The translations under genes were made by a program, and so were the position numbers. From the NCBI RefSeq assembly GCF_000024405.1, contig NC_013517.1, positions 496,001 to 560,000 of the forward strand: a DNA stretch of 64,000 nt, in the 5' to 3' direction. This stretch comes from Sebaldella termitidis ATCC 33386 (GTDB lineage: Bacteria; Fusobacteriota; Fusobacteriia; Fusobacteriales; Leptotrichiaceae). The first letter of the stretch is position 1. Each line of letters opens with the position of its first letter. The notes under the pieces are model-generated. The model made no database searches. It worked only from the letters and a program-made list of their open reading frames with translations, and was not told the DNA's origin. This document shows positions 1 through 8,716 of this stretch, piece after piece.

Positions 1-2
1 AT

Positions 3-314
3 CAATTATGGAGTTATATTTTGAATTTAATTGAAAAATATATAGAAAATGATAAAAGTAGGGTATATTTTCCTGATTCACCTAATGAAATTTGCATGGA
101 AAAAGTAAATAGAAATGGTATGATGCTAGCGATTACAACAGATAAAAAAAGAAAAATAATACAAAATGAGAGAAAAATGATTGAGTTATTATTAAGAGAG
201 GCGAAATTTTTCTTTAACAATATATCAATATTAAGAGATTATAAACAAGAGAGTTTAGAAGAAGTAGAACGAATAGAAGTTATAGAAAAAAAATTAATAA
301 TGAGAAACAGTTAA
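3..314 (+). CDS. C-terminal part of an unknown protein (cut by window start)
   Basis: The reading frame is open from the first bases of the window, so the gene almost certainly begins upstream; the first possible internal start is a TTG at 21 with no clear ribosome site. About 100 charged, Lys/Glu-rich residues remain, with a hydrophobic-helix-like stretch around FFNNISIL and a coiled-coil-like Glu-rich tail. I recognise no family. It lies just ahead of MORN/YwqK-type and immunity-like genes, so it may belong to the same toxin-antidote neighbourhood, which is inference only. Confidence 0.5.
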   Translation, partial: QLWSYILNLIEKYIENDKSRVYFPDSPNEICMEKVNRNGMMLAITTDKKRKIIQNERKMIELLLREAKFFFNNISILRDYKQESLEEVERIEVIEKKLIMRNS

Positions 315-401
315 TTTTATTATTTTCTTGGAAGAGTTAATACTAGCTCTTCTGAATAAAATAATAAGCAGATACAAGATAATGCAATATTAGGAAGACA
401 A

Positions 402-731
402 ATGAAAGAAAAAAGGATAAATTATCAAACGCTAATAGGAAATGTTTTTGAGTTAAAGTATATGATGGGAAAATATGCTTTATTGTTGAATAATGAATTG
501 TTTAGCGGGAAACTTATTTTAGAGTATGATAATGGGAATCTTCATTCAAGCGGAATTATAAAAAACGGATTTAAACATAAAGAATGGATAACATGTTATG
601 AAAACGGGGAAGTACAGATAAAAGAATTATTTACAGCCAATCTGCACCAGGGCGAATATTTAGAATATCATAAAAATGGAAAATTAAAAGGAAAAAGTTT
701 TTTTATGTTTGGAGATTCACATGGGGAATAG
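402..731 (+). pseudogene. Truncated duplicate of the MORN-repeat (YwqK-like) gene
   Basis: The first ~85 codons and about 70 bp upstream closely match the intact gene at 2614-4218, including the shared leader GATAATGCAATATTAGGA. The match then jumps, within the codons for an NGK repeat, to a point about 72 codons further on (KLKGK..FFMFGDSHGE), so three MORN units have been lost in frame, probably by recombination between repeats. The frame ends at TAG (729-731) where the intact copy has CAG. The ribosome site is weakened (AGGAAGA against AGGAGGG). A non-functional duplication remnant is most likely; a short expressed decoy is possible. Confidence 0.75.
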
Positions 732-1048
732 AGAATGTACTATAGATGAGATAAGTAAGCATTTTGATTTAGAAGAAGCTAAAAAAATATGAGAGAAAGA
801 TAGATACTTCAAAATGTTTTGATCTTGATAAAGGATATTTCAGAACAGTTTCAGATGGAAGATTATTTGAATAGGATGATTAAAGAAGGAGACGGCAGAT
901 ATAAAGACTTTGCTAAAAAATTGAAAAATTATGAAAAAAATATCCGGGTTTACAATATGAATTTATTAGAGTAGAAACTGACATAAAAATAACTAAAATA
1001 GGATTTGGAGTAGATGAGTTAAAAGTAAAGGATTGGAATAAAATGTAA
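732..1048 (+). pseudogene. Decayed coding remnant of unknown family
   Basis: After the truncated MORN gene the DNA still reads like protein in pieces, with stops and frame changes: a block ending DLEEAKKI, one containing KGYFRTVSDGRLFE, then RMIKEGDGRYKDFAKKLKNY, and finally EFIRVETDIKITK..DWNKM ending at TAA 1046-1048. No intact start or frame covers it. It may be the remains of a toxin or immunity gene that once followed the MORN copy. The family is not recognised. Confidence 0.4.
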
Positions 1049-1068
1049 ATAAAAGAGGTGTTTATTAG

Positions 1069-2043
1069 ATGTCATATAGAAAAAAAATAGATATATCATA
1101 TAAAAGGTATAAAAGTAATTTTGAAAAAAAAATTAGGTTTGAAGAAATAGAAGAGGAATATAATGAAATTAAAGATGAAATTTTTGGAATAATTAATTCA
1201 AATAATTTAAATGAAGATCATATTTTATTAATAGATTTAGATACAATATATCAATACTATATTTCAAAATGGAAAAAAAATGTTTTGATAGAAAATAAAA
1301 AAGAAACAATAGAGTTGAAAAAAATGCAGGTAGCTGTATTTTATACATGTATAGTACAAGATTTATATAAAACCCGTTATCCGAATATGAGATTACAATA
1401 TAATTTTAGGGATATTGTGTTAGCATTAGTGCATTTTAATCTTTTTGGATGGACAAAAGAAGAAGATATTTTGTTTAAATTTATTACAGAGAATATTGGA
1501 AGTAATATACTAGATATGAATGATTATAATACTCATGTCTGGTTTCTTTTAGAATTGTATTTAAGATACACTAATAAGACTATACTAGGCACAAATAAAA
1601 ATGTAAATTTGATGATAAAAAAGGAACTATCGGCTAAGGATTTAAATACTAATTTTATCCCGGATACTCTGAATGTTTACGAAAATACTTTGAATAGTTG
1701 GGAAACAAAAGATTTAAAAGAAATAACAGAATTAATGAAACAAATGATTGAATACCATACAATTAAAGCAGAAAATATAGGAGATTTAGATGAGTTTACA
1801 AATTATATTTATGGATTCTACCCAATAGAAATTTTGTATCTGATTCAAATAAGAAAAAAACTGGGATTGTCAGTTAGTGAGGAATTTGATGATTTTCTAA
1901 TGAATACACCAGAAGCTAAAATGGAATTTAAAGAGAAAGAGCCATATCCGGAGATGGATGAACTTGTGGAAGAAATAGATAAATTTTACAGAAGAAATTA
2001 TCCGGAGTATATACCAAATAAACACGGAGAATTATTTAAATAG
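1069..2043 (+). CDS. Hypothetical protein, possible immunity protein (DUF1911/PoNi-like)
   Basis: A 324-residue, mostly helical soluble protein without signal peptide, with ribosome site AGAGGTG before ATG 1069. The N-terminal ~60 residues are highly charged. The middle contains an LALVHFNLFGW segment and the C-terminal third has a long helical stretch followed by FYPIEILYLIQIRKKLGL. That arrangement resembles the DUF1910/DUF1911 immunity proteins that protect against DNase toxins, but I recognise only the general pattern, not diagnostic residues. The next gene starts 23 bp later with its own strong ribosome site. The setting beside a YwqK-like antitoxin supports an antidote role. The family call is weak. 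Confidence 0.55.
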   Translation: MSYRKKIDISYKRYKSNFEKKIRFEEIEEEYNEIKDEIFGIINSNNLNEDHILLIDLDTIYQYYISKWKKNVLIENKKETIELKKMQVAVFYTCIVQDLYKTRYPNMRLQYNFRDIVLALVHFNLFGWTKEEDILFKFITENIGSNILDMNDYNTHVWFLLELYLRYTNKTILGTNKNVNLMIKKELSAKDLNTNFIPDTLNVYENTLNSWETKDLKEITELMKQMIEYHTIKAENIGDLDEFTNYIYGFYPIEILYLIQIRKKLGLSVSEEFDDFLMNTPEAKMEFKEKEPYPEMDELVEEIDKFYRRNYPEYIPNKHGELFK

Positions 2044-2065
2044 AATTAGAAGAAAGGGGAGTCAT

Positions 2066-2509
2066 ATGAGAATAAATAAATTAGTAGAAATAATATTTAA
2101 TGAAGCTTATGAAGTTTATGATAAAAATGATGTATGCATGGAAATTTTAGATTATGGATTAGAAAATAAAAAGCTTCTGTATATTGATTATAAAGGGGAG
2201 GAGAATCAAGAAATAGTAAATTATATATTAGATTATGAATTTGAGAATGGGCTGGAACTCGCAAACGAAGAAGAACTAGAGTATCTTGAGGATTTTGATT
2301 ATACAGAATTACCAGAGAAAATAAAAGAAGTAAATAAAATAATAAAGAAAAATAATTATGGTTTATTTTCTTATCCAACATTTAGTGATTTTTATGCATT
2401 ATTTTTGTCAGAGTTAAAAAATAAAGAAGAATTATTGAAAAGTGATATATGTATAAATTCTACGGATGAAAGAGTGCCTTTGGAGGCAAAAACAATCCAA
2501 TATTATTAG
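2066..2509 (+). CDS. Small acidic hypothetical protein, immunity-like
   Basis: A 147-residue strongly acidic protein (runs such as ELANEEELEYLEDFD) with AAAGGGGAG upstream of ATG 2066. It has no signal peptide or membrane segment. The segment LLYIDYKGEENQEIVNYIL is reminiscent of DUF6630-type small proteins (weak recognition). It follows the 324-residue gene closely and probably shares its transcript. Small size, acidity and a toxin-antidote neighbourhood suggest an immunity protein, but no motif proves it. Confidence 0.5.
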   Translation: MRINKLVEIIFNEAYEVYDKNDVCMEILDYGLENKKLLYIDYKGEENQEIVNYILDYEFENGLELANEEELEYLEDFDYTELPEKIKEVNKIIKKNNYGLFSYPTFSDFYALFLSELKNKEELLKSDICINSTDERVPLEAKTIQYY

Positions 2510-2613
2510 AATGGTCAAAAAATGTTTTTTGTTGTTTTATTGGAAGAGTTAATATTAGTTCTTCTGAATAAAATAATAAGTAGATGCAAGATAATGCAAT
2601 ATTAGGAGGGCAA

Positions 2614-4218
2614 ATGAAGGAAAAAAGGATAAATTATCAAACACCGATAGGAAATGTTTTTGAGTTAAAGGATATGATGGGAAAATATGCTTTATCACTG
2701 GAGAATGAATTGTTTACCGGGAAACTTATTTTAGAATATGATAATGGGAATCTTCATTCAAGCGGAATTATAAAAAACGGATTTAAACATAAAGAATGGA
2801 TAACATATTATGAAAACGGGGAAGTACGGATAAAAGAATTATTTACAGCTAATTTGCGTCAGGGAAAGTATCTGGAATATCATAAAAATGGAAAAATATC
2901 TGTAAAAGGTCTATTTTTAAATGGTATGAAGACTGAGAGCTGGAAATGGTATCATGAAAATGGAGTTTTGAAAATGATAGGTTCGTATATAGCAGGAAAT
3001 AAAACTGGGGAATATAAAGAATACTCTGAAAATGGGAAACTCATCAGAATAGCACAATTCCTTGATAATAAAGAACATGGAGAAGGAATTTGGTATTATG
3101 AAAGTGGAAAATTAAAGGGGAAAAGGCTTTTTATGTTTGGAGATTCGCATGGAGAGCAGAGAATATACTATGAAAATGGTAATTTGAAATCAGTTGGTAA
3201 GTATATTAGGGATGAAAGAGTGGGGGAATGGAAAGAATATTATGAAAACGGGAATTTGAAAATAATATCAAATTGGACGAATTCAAGACAAAATGGAAAA
3301 GCATATGAATATTATGAGAGTGGTGCGATGAAGGCAGCTGCTAATTATCATAGAGGAAGGCAGCATGGGGAAACAGCTTTTTTTCATAAAAATGGAAATA
3401 AAAGAAAAGTAGAGATGTATAATAATAATACACTGGATGGAAAATCATATGTGTATGATGAAGAAGGAAATTTGGAAAAAGAATTATTTTATAAAAATGG
3501 AAAGATAAACGGTTTGGTAACAGCCTATTACTCAACTGGTAAAGTTAAATACAAAGCTCATTATAAAATGGGTGTTATTTATGGAGAATACAAAGCTTTC
3601 GATAAAAATGGAAATTGTACAGAAAGAGGCTTTATAGATGAAATGAATAATATTTTTGATATAAAAGCAATAGAGATAAAAAAGGAAATTAAGAAAAAAG
3701 AAAGAGCTGTAATTAAAAATATTGAAATAAGAAAAATAGAAAAAGAGAAAGTGACAATTAGAGAAGATAAAAAAGAGGTAAATTATTATAAAAGTATAAT
3801 TCAACCGGAAGAGCCAAAACAGAATATAAGAACAGAAGGCAGTCCTTTTCTAAGATATGATGAAGTTTTGGAATTAAGGGAAAAGAATAAAAAAGCGCTA
3901 GGAATAATTGATTTTAATGATTGGAGGGATATGTTTGATTTAATTAATGAAATAAAAGGTTATATAGAGAATAGAGATATGGAAAGAGCTGTAAATAAAA
4001 TTTTAATACTTTCAAATATTGATAAACAATTGGCAGAGAATAATTCAGCAGTAAAAAAAAATTTATCTGTATTATTGAAAGAAACGAGTAGATTTTTTAT
4101 GGTTAAATCAAAAGATTTTGAAGAATATTGGGGATTTTTTGAAGGAAAGGAAAAATTAAAAACGGAATTTGTAAAAAGTATTGAAGGTTTGAAGGAAAAA
4201 TTCGGGATAGGAAGTTAA
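2614..4218 (+). CDS. MORN-repeat (YwqK-family antitoxin-like) protein
   Basis: 534 residues from ATG 2614, chosen because AGGAGGG sits just upstream; the in-frame ATG at 2584 lacks a ribosome site. Residues ~25-350 hold about 13 copies of a MORN_2-type repeat with core Y/F-x-x-(N/S)G-x-(L/K) (YYENGNL, YHENGVL, YYESGKL, FDKNGNC) spaced 22-25 residues, predicted to form an extended beta solenoid. Then comes a Lys/Glu-rich linker (~365-400, coiled-coil-like) and a helical C-terminal domain of ~130 residues that I do not recognise. In Bacillus the repeat family includes YwqK, antitoxin of the deaminase toxin YwqJ. No signal peptide, so probably cytoplasmic. A truncated copy lies at 402-731. Confidence 0.75.
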   Translation: MKEKRINYQTPIGNVFELKDMMGKYALSLENELFTGKLILEYDNGNLHSSGIIKNGFKHKEWITYYENGEVRIKELFTANLRQGKYLEYHKNGKISVKGLFLNGMKTESWKWYHENGVLKMIGSYIAGNKTGEYKEYSENGKLIRIAQFLDNKEHGEGIWYYESGKLKGKRLFMFGDSHGEQRIYYENGNLKSVGKYIRDERVGEWKEYYENGNLKIISNWTNSRQNGKAYEYYESGAMKAAANYHRGRQHGETAFFHKNGNKRKVEMYNNNTLDGKSYVYDEEGNLEKELFYKNGKINGLVTAYYSTGKVKYKAHYKMGVIYGEYKAFDKNGNCTERGFIDEMNNIFDIKAIEIKKEIKKKERAVIKNIEIRKIEKEKVTIREDKKEVNYYKSIIQPEEPKQNIRTEGSPFLRYDEVLELREKNKKALGIIDFNDWRDMFDLINEIKGYIENRDMERAVNKILILSNIDKQLAENNSAVKKNLSVLLKETSRFFMVKSKDFEEYWGFFEGKEKLKTEFVKSIEGLKEKFGIGS

Positions 4219-4417
4219 AAAAAACTAATTATGTGTAAATAAGAAAGTTGGGCAGAATTTCCAAATCATAATAAAATAGTGCTAACTTAAATATTGTGAT
4301 AGTAAAATTTATGAAAAAAATAGACAATGAGATATTTTCGTGAGACTAACAATAATTATTTATTTATAAAAAGAGTCAGAAAAATTTCAGTATTAAAAAA
4401 TATGAGGAAGTGTAAAT
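4219..4417. other. AT-rich intergenic DNA, no clear feature
   Basis: No intact reading frame, strong hairpin or recognisable RNA gene is visible between the MORN gene and the broken frame starting at 4418. Confidence 0.4.
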
Positions 4418-4582
4418 ATGGATGTATTCAAATAAAAAAGACTTGCTAATAGTATATTTGATTATTTTAGAATTTGGGCTCCAATGAAAGATTCAACACT
4501 TGTATCGGGATGTTTAAATGAGTTTAGTTTTAGAACTGAGGAAGAAAAAAGAGGTGGAATAGCAGTCTTAGAAGTGCTCTAA
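4418..4582 (+). pseudogene. Short broken gene ending in ..KRGGIAVLEVL
   Basis: ATG 4418 has GAGGAAGTG upstream, but codon 6 is TAA. The same frame then continues open for 48 more codons (FDYFRIWAPMKDSTLVSG..) to TAA 4580-4582. The last codons (..IAVLEVL) recur at 16610-16640 as ..IAVLEML, followed by the same kind of terminator, so this is the 3' end of a duplicated gene. Family not recognised. Confidence 0.45.
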
Positions 4583-4600
4583 TTAATTAGAGCATTTTTT
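4575..4600 (+). terminator. Intrinsic terminator
   Basis: Perfect 10-bp inverted repeat TGCTCTAATT/AATTAGAGCA followed directly by six T. It overlaps the end of the preceding broken frame. A decayed version of the same terminator follows the related sequence near 16637-16662. Confidence 0.75.
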
Positions 4601-4670
4601 AATAGTAAGGAAAGTAAATTTAAAGTTAATGTATTGAAATCAAGAAAAATAGATAAAACAAGAAATTTTG
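4601..4670. repeat. ~70-bp dispersed repeat, copy 1 of 3
   Basis: AATAGTAAGGAAAGTAAA.. through ..AGAAATTTTG recurs nearly unchanged at 16982-17051 and more diverged at 56424-56482. It is non-coding. Copies 1 and 2 each lie beside IS91-type transposase remnants, so it may be flanking or terminal DNA of that element; copy 3 has no transposase near it. Confidence 0.6.
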
Positions 4671-4687
4671 ATATATATGAGATATGA

Positions 4688-4709
4688 ATAAGGAGCGTAA
4701 GCTCCTTAT
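4688..4709. other. 9-bp perfect hairpin near the IS91-type element
   Basis: ATAAGGAGC/GCTCCTTAT with a 4-nt loop. A second perfect hairpin (AATCTAAC/GTTAGATT) lies at 4734-4752, right after the transposase stop. Rolling-circle IS91-type elements carry hairpins at the end near the transposase 3' end, so these may be remnants of that end (inference). Confidence 0.4.
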
Positions 4710-4761
4710 CTATTAAAAAAAAACATCACAAAATAATCTAACAGAGTTAGATTAAAAAAAA

Positions 4762-5795
4762 TCAAATATATATTCTGGTTGGTGGATATAAGTAATGATA
4801 AAATTCTGAGACTTTCATTTTAATATTACATTTAGGGCAAACAAAAGGATTGATACCAAAGGTATTGAATATTTGTCTTTCATACCATGGAAAATTTGAA
4901 GAAACAGCAGAAGTTTTAAATGCTTGAATAGCGTTAGTGAGTTTATGTGATTTTCTTCTGGCGTAAAACCCAAATCTGCTGATCATTTTAAAGTTTTTAG
5001 GAGGCAGGTGAATAAGGATTTGAGTAATAAATTTGGACAAAGGCATGGTAACTAAAGTTTTCTTTTTATCTAGTTTAAGATCATAAAAAAAGAAAGAAAC
5101 AGAATCATGGGAAATATTAGAGATTTTGTATTCAGCAATAGGAGCTCTAGCAAGATACCGGCCAAGATATTTAATGATTCCCTTGTTGTTGTTAATATTC
5201 CCGTTAGCAACATCAAAGAAGAATCTTTTATCAATTTTGTACATTAGACTGACAGTATTTTTAGCTTTTAAACGAATATGTTCGTTAGGATATTTACCAT
5301 TTGAAATAATATCAAGAAGAAGGAATTTCCATTGTCTAGCGATTGATTCAGCGTGAAAATATCGAAAGTTAACAAAGTGAAAAAATTTATTAAAACCGCC
5401 AAGAGAGAGAATAGCATGAATATGAGGATTCCACTTGAGGTCTCTGCTAAAGGAATGAATAACAGTAATAAGTCCGTAATGAATGACATCAGAGGGAGTA
5501 AAGTATTGATAGAAAGATTTAGGAATTTTGTTAACTCTTAGATTTTTACGATGAATATTATGAAATTGATATTTAAAGATATGATTAACAGCCAAAGGAA
5601 GTTTAGAAAGAAGAGTTCTGTCATAGAAGAAAAATTCTCTGCATTGTTTAGGAATAGTAAAAAGGACATGTCTGTGAGGACAGTTGAGAATATCCTTTTG
5701 AAAAGAAGATCAATGTTATGTATAATGTTATTGCTGAAGATATATTTCAGTTTATTCTGTATAGTTATTTTACTAGTCATAAAACAATTATACAA
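4762..5795 (-). pseudogene. IS91-family HUH transposase, zinc domain deleted and frame broken
   Basis: The catalytic frame covers CPHRHVLFTIP (near 5670), the HUH metal motif NPHIHA, a candidate catalytic-tyrosine segment KYLGRYLARAPI and a C-terminal CPKC pair, the order expected of the Y2 transposase family. The normal N-terminus (YNCFMTSKITIQ..) is present in another frame at 5710-5795, but the zinc-binding segment between the two is missing and the join is out of frame. The longest remaining frame (TTG 5595 to 4762) lacks both the N-terminus and CPHRHV. Non-functional by itself, although it keeps the HUH core. Confidence 0.8.
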
Positions 5796-5801
5796 GAAAT
5801 C

Positions 5802-5826
5802 AGCCGGATTTTGAATCCGGCTTTTT
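5802..5826 (+). terminator. Terminator-like hairpin at the end of the IS91-type copy
   Basis: AGCCGGATT/AATCCGGCT, a perfect 9-bp stem, is followed by six T. The equivalent position in copy B (17374-17400) has the same sequence with mismatches in the stem. It could shield the element from outside transcription or be an element end. Confidence 0.55.
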
Positions 5827-5840
5827 TAAATTTAATTCCA

Positions 5841-6060
5841 TATGAAAATCATTATGCAGCGATACATTATAAACTTTTTTCTAAGATAATCTAAAAAAAT
5901 GAATACAGTGTTTATAGTATTTTGACCATTTCGGGCAACAAACGTTTGGTACATGGATTTTTATTCCTGAAGAACTTTTTAGTTTAATCTTATTTTATAT
6001 AAAAAGCTTTCTGATCACAAAATCCGTAAGCGGATTTATTGCACTGTAACATATGGGGCA
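5841..6060. repeat. Degenerate repeat (blocks P and Q), copy 1
   Basis: Block P (5841-5985) recurs at 8717-8870 and block Q (5986-6060) at 9464-9535, in the same orientation. The minus strand reads as broken peptide containing Cys pairs (HCPIC.., NVCCPKW..), so it is probably a relic of a zinc-ribbon-bearing transposase. The element family is not recognised. The two copies bracket the imported block at 6120-8690. Confidence 0.5.
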
Positions 6061-6340
6061 ATGCATGAGGTAAGAAGCTTGGGAGCTTCTATTTATAAAT
6101 TTAGAGGACTATATATAAAGGACAGATGATACCTCCTTGACACTGCCGTATCCTTAAAAAAGGGTGATTTTAACACACCCTCCGTATGCTCTTTTTTCAA
6201 AAAGAAAATGGCGGATTGAAATTTGATGTTTCAAAACCGCCGTAAGGTTACTGTATTTTGTTTTGGCGCATAGACACTTGCTCTCGCCAAACAACGTTTT
6301 TTTATTTCCCGTTATCGTGAGCAAGAGTAACACACGTGTA
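6061..6340. other. Non-coding junction of the imported segment
   Basis: Base composition changes here from strongly AT-rich to clearly less AT-rich. The minus strand has an open stretch (CLCAKTKYSNLTAVLKH..) with no ribosome site that I do not recognise; it may be a gene fragment brought in with the downstream GNAT gene. A 7-bp hairpin AGAAGCT/AGCTTCT lies near 6073-6090. Confidence 0.35.
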
Positions 6341-6841
6341 TTATTCCCGCAACAAAGCATATAGTTTGCTGTCATAGAGGTGACCATTCTTATATACCGC
6401 CTTTTTTAGCACGCCCTCTAATTCAAAACCGTTTTTTTCAAGAAGCCTGCATGAACCCAAATTATGAGAAAAGACGGTTGCATATAATCGGATGATATTG
6501 CGATTTTGGAATGAAAGCTGCACCATCTGTTTTACAGCTTTTGTCATGATCCCTTTTCCCCAGTAATCTTCTCCAAGCCAGTATCCAAGTTCTGCGCTTT
6601 TCTCATAAATATCAGAACCTACTGTAATACCGATACCGCCCACCGCTTGACCGTCAATGACGATTGCAAGGTTGCGAATTTTCTGTAAATCTTGCGTTTG
6701 GCAAAATTCAATAAAGCGCACAGCATCTTCTTCCGTATAGGGGTAGGGAAAGATATTTCCCAAATTTCGGGAAATGATCTGGTTATTTGCATGATGTACC
6801 AAGTCGTGAACATAGTCTAAAGACCATTCTTTTAATTCCAT
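6341..6841 (-). CDS. GNAT-family N-acetyltransferase (RimJ/RimL type)
   Basis: 166 residues from ATG 6841, chosen for the AGGAG 7 nt upstream; longer forms have none. The fold is visible in order: ELKEWSLDYVHDLVHHANN, FPYPYTEEDAVRFI, then IVIDGQAVGGIGITVGSDIYEKSAELGYWLGEDYWGKG containing the acetyl-CoA loop, and the C-terminal YATVFSHNLGSCRLLEKNGFELEG typical of RimJ/RimL-like enzymes. It probably acetylates a small-molecule or protein amine with acetyl-CoA in the cytosol; substrate unknown. It starts 10 bp after the aaRS-like gene and shares its transcript. Composition differs from the surrounding genome, suggesting recent import. Confidence 0.85.
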   Translation of the reverse strand: MELKEWSLDYVHDLVHHANNQIISRNLGNIFPYPYTEEDAVRFIEFCQTQDLQKIRNLAIVIDGQAVGGIGITVGSDIYEKSAELGYWLGEDYWGKGIMTKAVKQMVQLSFQNRNIIRLYATVFSHNLGSCRLLEKNGFELEGVLKKAVYKNGHLYDSKLYALLRE

Positions 6842-6851
6842 AAATTTTCTC

Positions 6852-7772
6852 CTAAAGCAATAATAACCTTTCCAAACCAAGACCACTTATTAAACACCGA
6901 TTTTTTTTACTCCCGGTCATTTTGCCAATCCAATCAACAAAACCACCATCGCCGATCTCAATTTGCTCGTTATCTTTTTGCATATAAATCTTAAAATTGA
7001 TTCCTTTGTAGTAGTTGTTGTTCTCACTATCTAGAACAACAGAAATAGGAGTGTCAGGAAACATCTCTTTTGTAGCAGAGTACATTTTTTCAAAAAAGTC
7101 CTCATAGGCTGTATATCCAGTTCGCCGTCTTAGCACAATCGTCATTTTACGATGGTATCTTGTCTGTATTAAATTATCATAGAATTGAAGATGGTGCTTT
7201 AACAGCTCCTTTTCACACAGATAAGAACCCTTATCCTGTGCGGTGGATACAATGCAAAAAATCCCAAAATGTGCATATTGATTTTCGCCTTCCCACTTCT
7301 GACCTCTAACTACGCGTGTCGTCGTTGCATAGTGTGTACAGCGGGTATGGTCAATTTGGTTGTTCAATATATCATTGGAAAGCATGATTGCCAGAATATT
7401 AGACGGATCGGAAAGCACCTCAACATTCCGTACCGCACTTAATACATTGTTTTGGTTTACACAGCCAAACACACTACAACTTCCAATCGGTGCAACCGGG
7501 GACAATAATTTGTTTGTAATTCCGGCTTTTGATGTCATTGATAATAGTTCAAGTTCCAATTGGTGCAGTTTAATCGGGTCAAAGCTGCTCGGAGCAACAA
7601 AGCGATTTTCCCTGAATGTATGCAGGACTTTTTGTGGTGTGGATTTCGCTGTTCTTAGTGAAAACAGTTTCAATAAAATAGAATTGAAGTCTGCTGTATT
7701 CAAAGAACAAATTCTGTCGAAAAAGTCCTGTATTTCTATTTTTTGTAATATTCTTTTGCAAATTTTGTCCAT
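6852..7772 (-). CDS. Class II aminoacyl-tRNA-synthetase-like protein
   Basis: 306 residues from ATG 7772 (AAGGAGAG upstream). The C-terminus ends CLISGLGLERLLLL, matching class II motif 3 (GxGxER). Further up, RVVRGQKWEGEN..AHFGIFCIVSTAQD looks like motif 2 and the adjoining strand. There is no anticodon-binding domain and no obvious editing domain, so a free-standing catalytic core in the style of HisZ or amino-acid-activating paralogs is more likely than a housekeeping synthetase. Flanked by a Crp/Fnr gene upstream and a GNAT gene 10 bp downstream, all in one orientation. The function is not known; the family call rests on the two motifs. Confidence 0.5.
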   Translation of the reverse strand: MDKICKRILQKIEIQDFFDRICSLNTADFNSILLKLFSLRTAKSTPQKVLHTFRENRFVAPSSFDPIKLHQLELELLSMTSKAGITNKLLSPVAPIGSCSVFGCVNQNNVLSAVRNVEVLSDPSNILAIMLSNDILNNQIDHTRCTHYATTTRVVRGQKWEGENQYAHFGIFCIVSTAQDKGSYLCEKELLKHHLQFYDNLIQTRYHRKMTIVLRRRTGYTAYEDFFEKMYSATKEMFPDTPISVVLDSENNNYYKGINFKIYMQKDNEQIEIGDGGFVDWIGKMTGSKKNRCLISGLGLERLLLL

Positions 7773-7837
7773 GAAAATCTCTCCTTTTTTCAGTATAGCA
7801 AAAGTGAGAAATTCTATCGAGGTCAATTGACCCGCCA

Positions 7838-8458
7838 TTATAAATATGGCACACTTTTTTGGAGTTTTGCCATATCCTTAATCAAAAATGTGTTGTTACT
7901 ATATGAAATTATCCCCTCGCTCTCACAAGTGCTGATAGCCCTATTTAAACTCCGAATAGGGGTGTTAATTTCCTTTGACAAATTTGCTTTTGTGAGATTT
8001 TGCAAAGTGCCTCGCCGATAATGTAATAGAATACTTCTCAAAAGTCTTTCTTTCACGGTAAGGCTTAGTAAATGTTCTACCAATTCAGTGTTTATTATCA
8101 ATTTATTTGCTAATTCCTTAATTAAAAATTTAGTAGCCTCAAAATCAGATTGTAACCATGATAGGAAGTCTGTTTTATAAAGTCGTTTGGCAATACATGA
8201 TGTAACGGCTGTAATCTCAACTGGTTTCCTTCCATCGTAGAATGGTTCTATTTCACCAAAAAAACTTCCTTTTTCATAAAAATACAGAGTAGCAAATGTT
8301 CCGTAAGGGCTTTGAATATACGCCTCAGCAGTGCCCTCTATCAAGAAATAAATGTAGTTGTTCTCCTGCTCTGCAAATAATATTGTTTCATTGGGATTAT
8401 ACATTTTAGTTTCCAACTTCTCTTTCACACGGTTAGGTATAATATCATAAAAAAACAT
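7838..8458 (-). CDS. Crp/Fnr-family transcription regulator
   Basis: 206 residues, AGAGGAG before ATG 8458. Residues ~15-120 form a cyclic-nucleotide-binding-like beta-barrel (ILFAEQENNYIYFLIEGTAEAYI..GSFFGEIEPFYDGRKP). A dimer helix follows, then a winged helix (LTVKERLLRSILLHY..LTKANLSKEINTPIRSLNRAIS) near 140-195. No cysteine cluster for an Fe-S centre is present, so it is not FNR proper; YeiL-like proteins are a fair comparison. It sits at the head of the aaRS-like/GNAT group and probably controls it. Less AT-rich than its surroundings. Confidence 0.85.
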   Translation of the reverse strand: MFFYDIIPNRVKEKLETKMYNPNETILFAEQENNYIYFLIEGTAEAYIQSPYGTFATLYFYEKGSFFGEIEPFYDGRKPVEITAVTSCIAKRLYKTDFLSWLQSDFEATKFLIKELANKLIINTELVEHLLSLTVKERLLRSILLHYRRGTLQNLTKANLSKEINTPIRSLNRAISTCESEGIISYSNNTFLIKDMAKLQKSVPYL

Positions 8459-8585
8459 TGTACTCTCCTCTTGTTATTCAAAAATATTACCATAAATATT
8501 GGTGTAAAGAAAACGCCTAAATTATCTTCAAGCAACCAATATTTTATTCGTATTTTAACTTTTTTCTTCTTCCATCACTGGGCTT

Positions 8586-8624
8586 TTACGCGTCTTTAGG
8601 CCTTGGTTCGTTTGGTTGTTTCAT
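8586..8624 (-). CDS. 12-residue ORF MKQPNEPRPKDA
   Basis: ATG 8624 is preceded by AAAGGGG at good spacing and by a promoter-like CTTTGT..TATAAT further upstream (around 8655-8690, minus). The ORF encodes MKQPNEPRPKDA and stops at TAA. It lies 128 bp upstream of the Crp/Fnr gene in the same direction. It may be a leader peptide or the truncated start of a longer gene carried in with the imported segment. Its expression signals are better than chance, but I cannot assign a role. Confidence 0.4.
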   Translation of the reverse strand: MKQPNEPRPKDA

Positions 8625-8716
8625 ATAAAACCCCTTTCTATAATAAATATATTATATCACGGAAAATTAGAGTACAAAGACAGCTGAAAATATAAACTGA
8701 TTTTTTTAATTTTATT

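Larger units (their letters stand above)
4734..5826 (-). mobile_element. Decayed IS91-type (HUH/Y2) insertion sequence, copy A
   Basis: The element runs from a hairpin after the transposase stop (4734-4752) to a perfect 9-bp hairpin with T-run at its other end (5802-5826). It encodes a broken HUH transposase lacking its zinc-binding domain. Copy B at 17041-17400 keeps the zinc-binding part and lost most of the catalytic part. Confidence 0.65.

Noticed and set aside
5126-5814. Plus-strand ORFs across the IS91-type copy
   Set aside because: They are antisense shadows of the transposase remnants; no ribosome sites.
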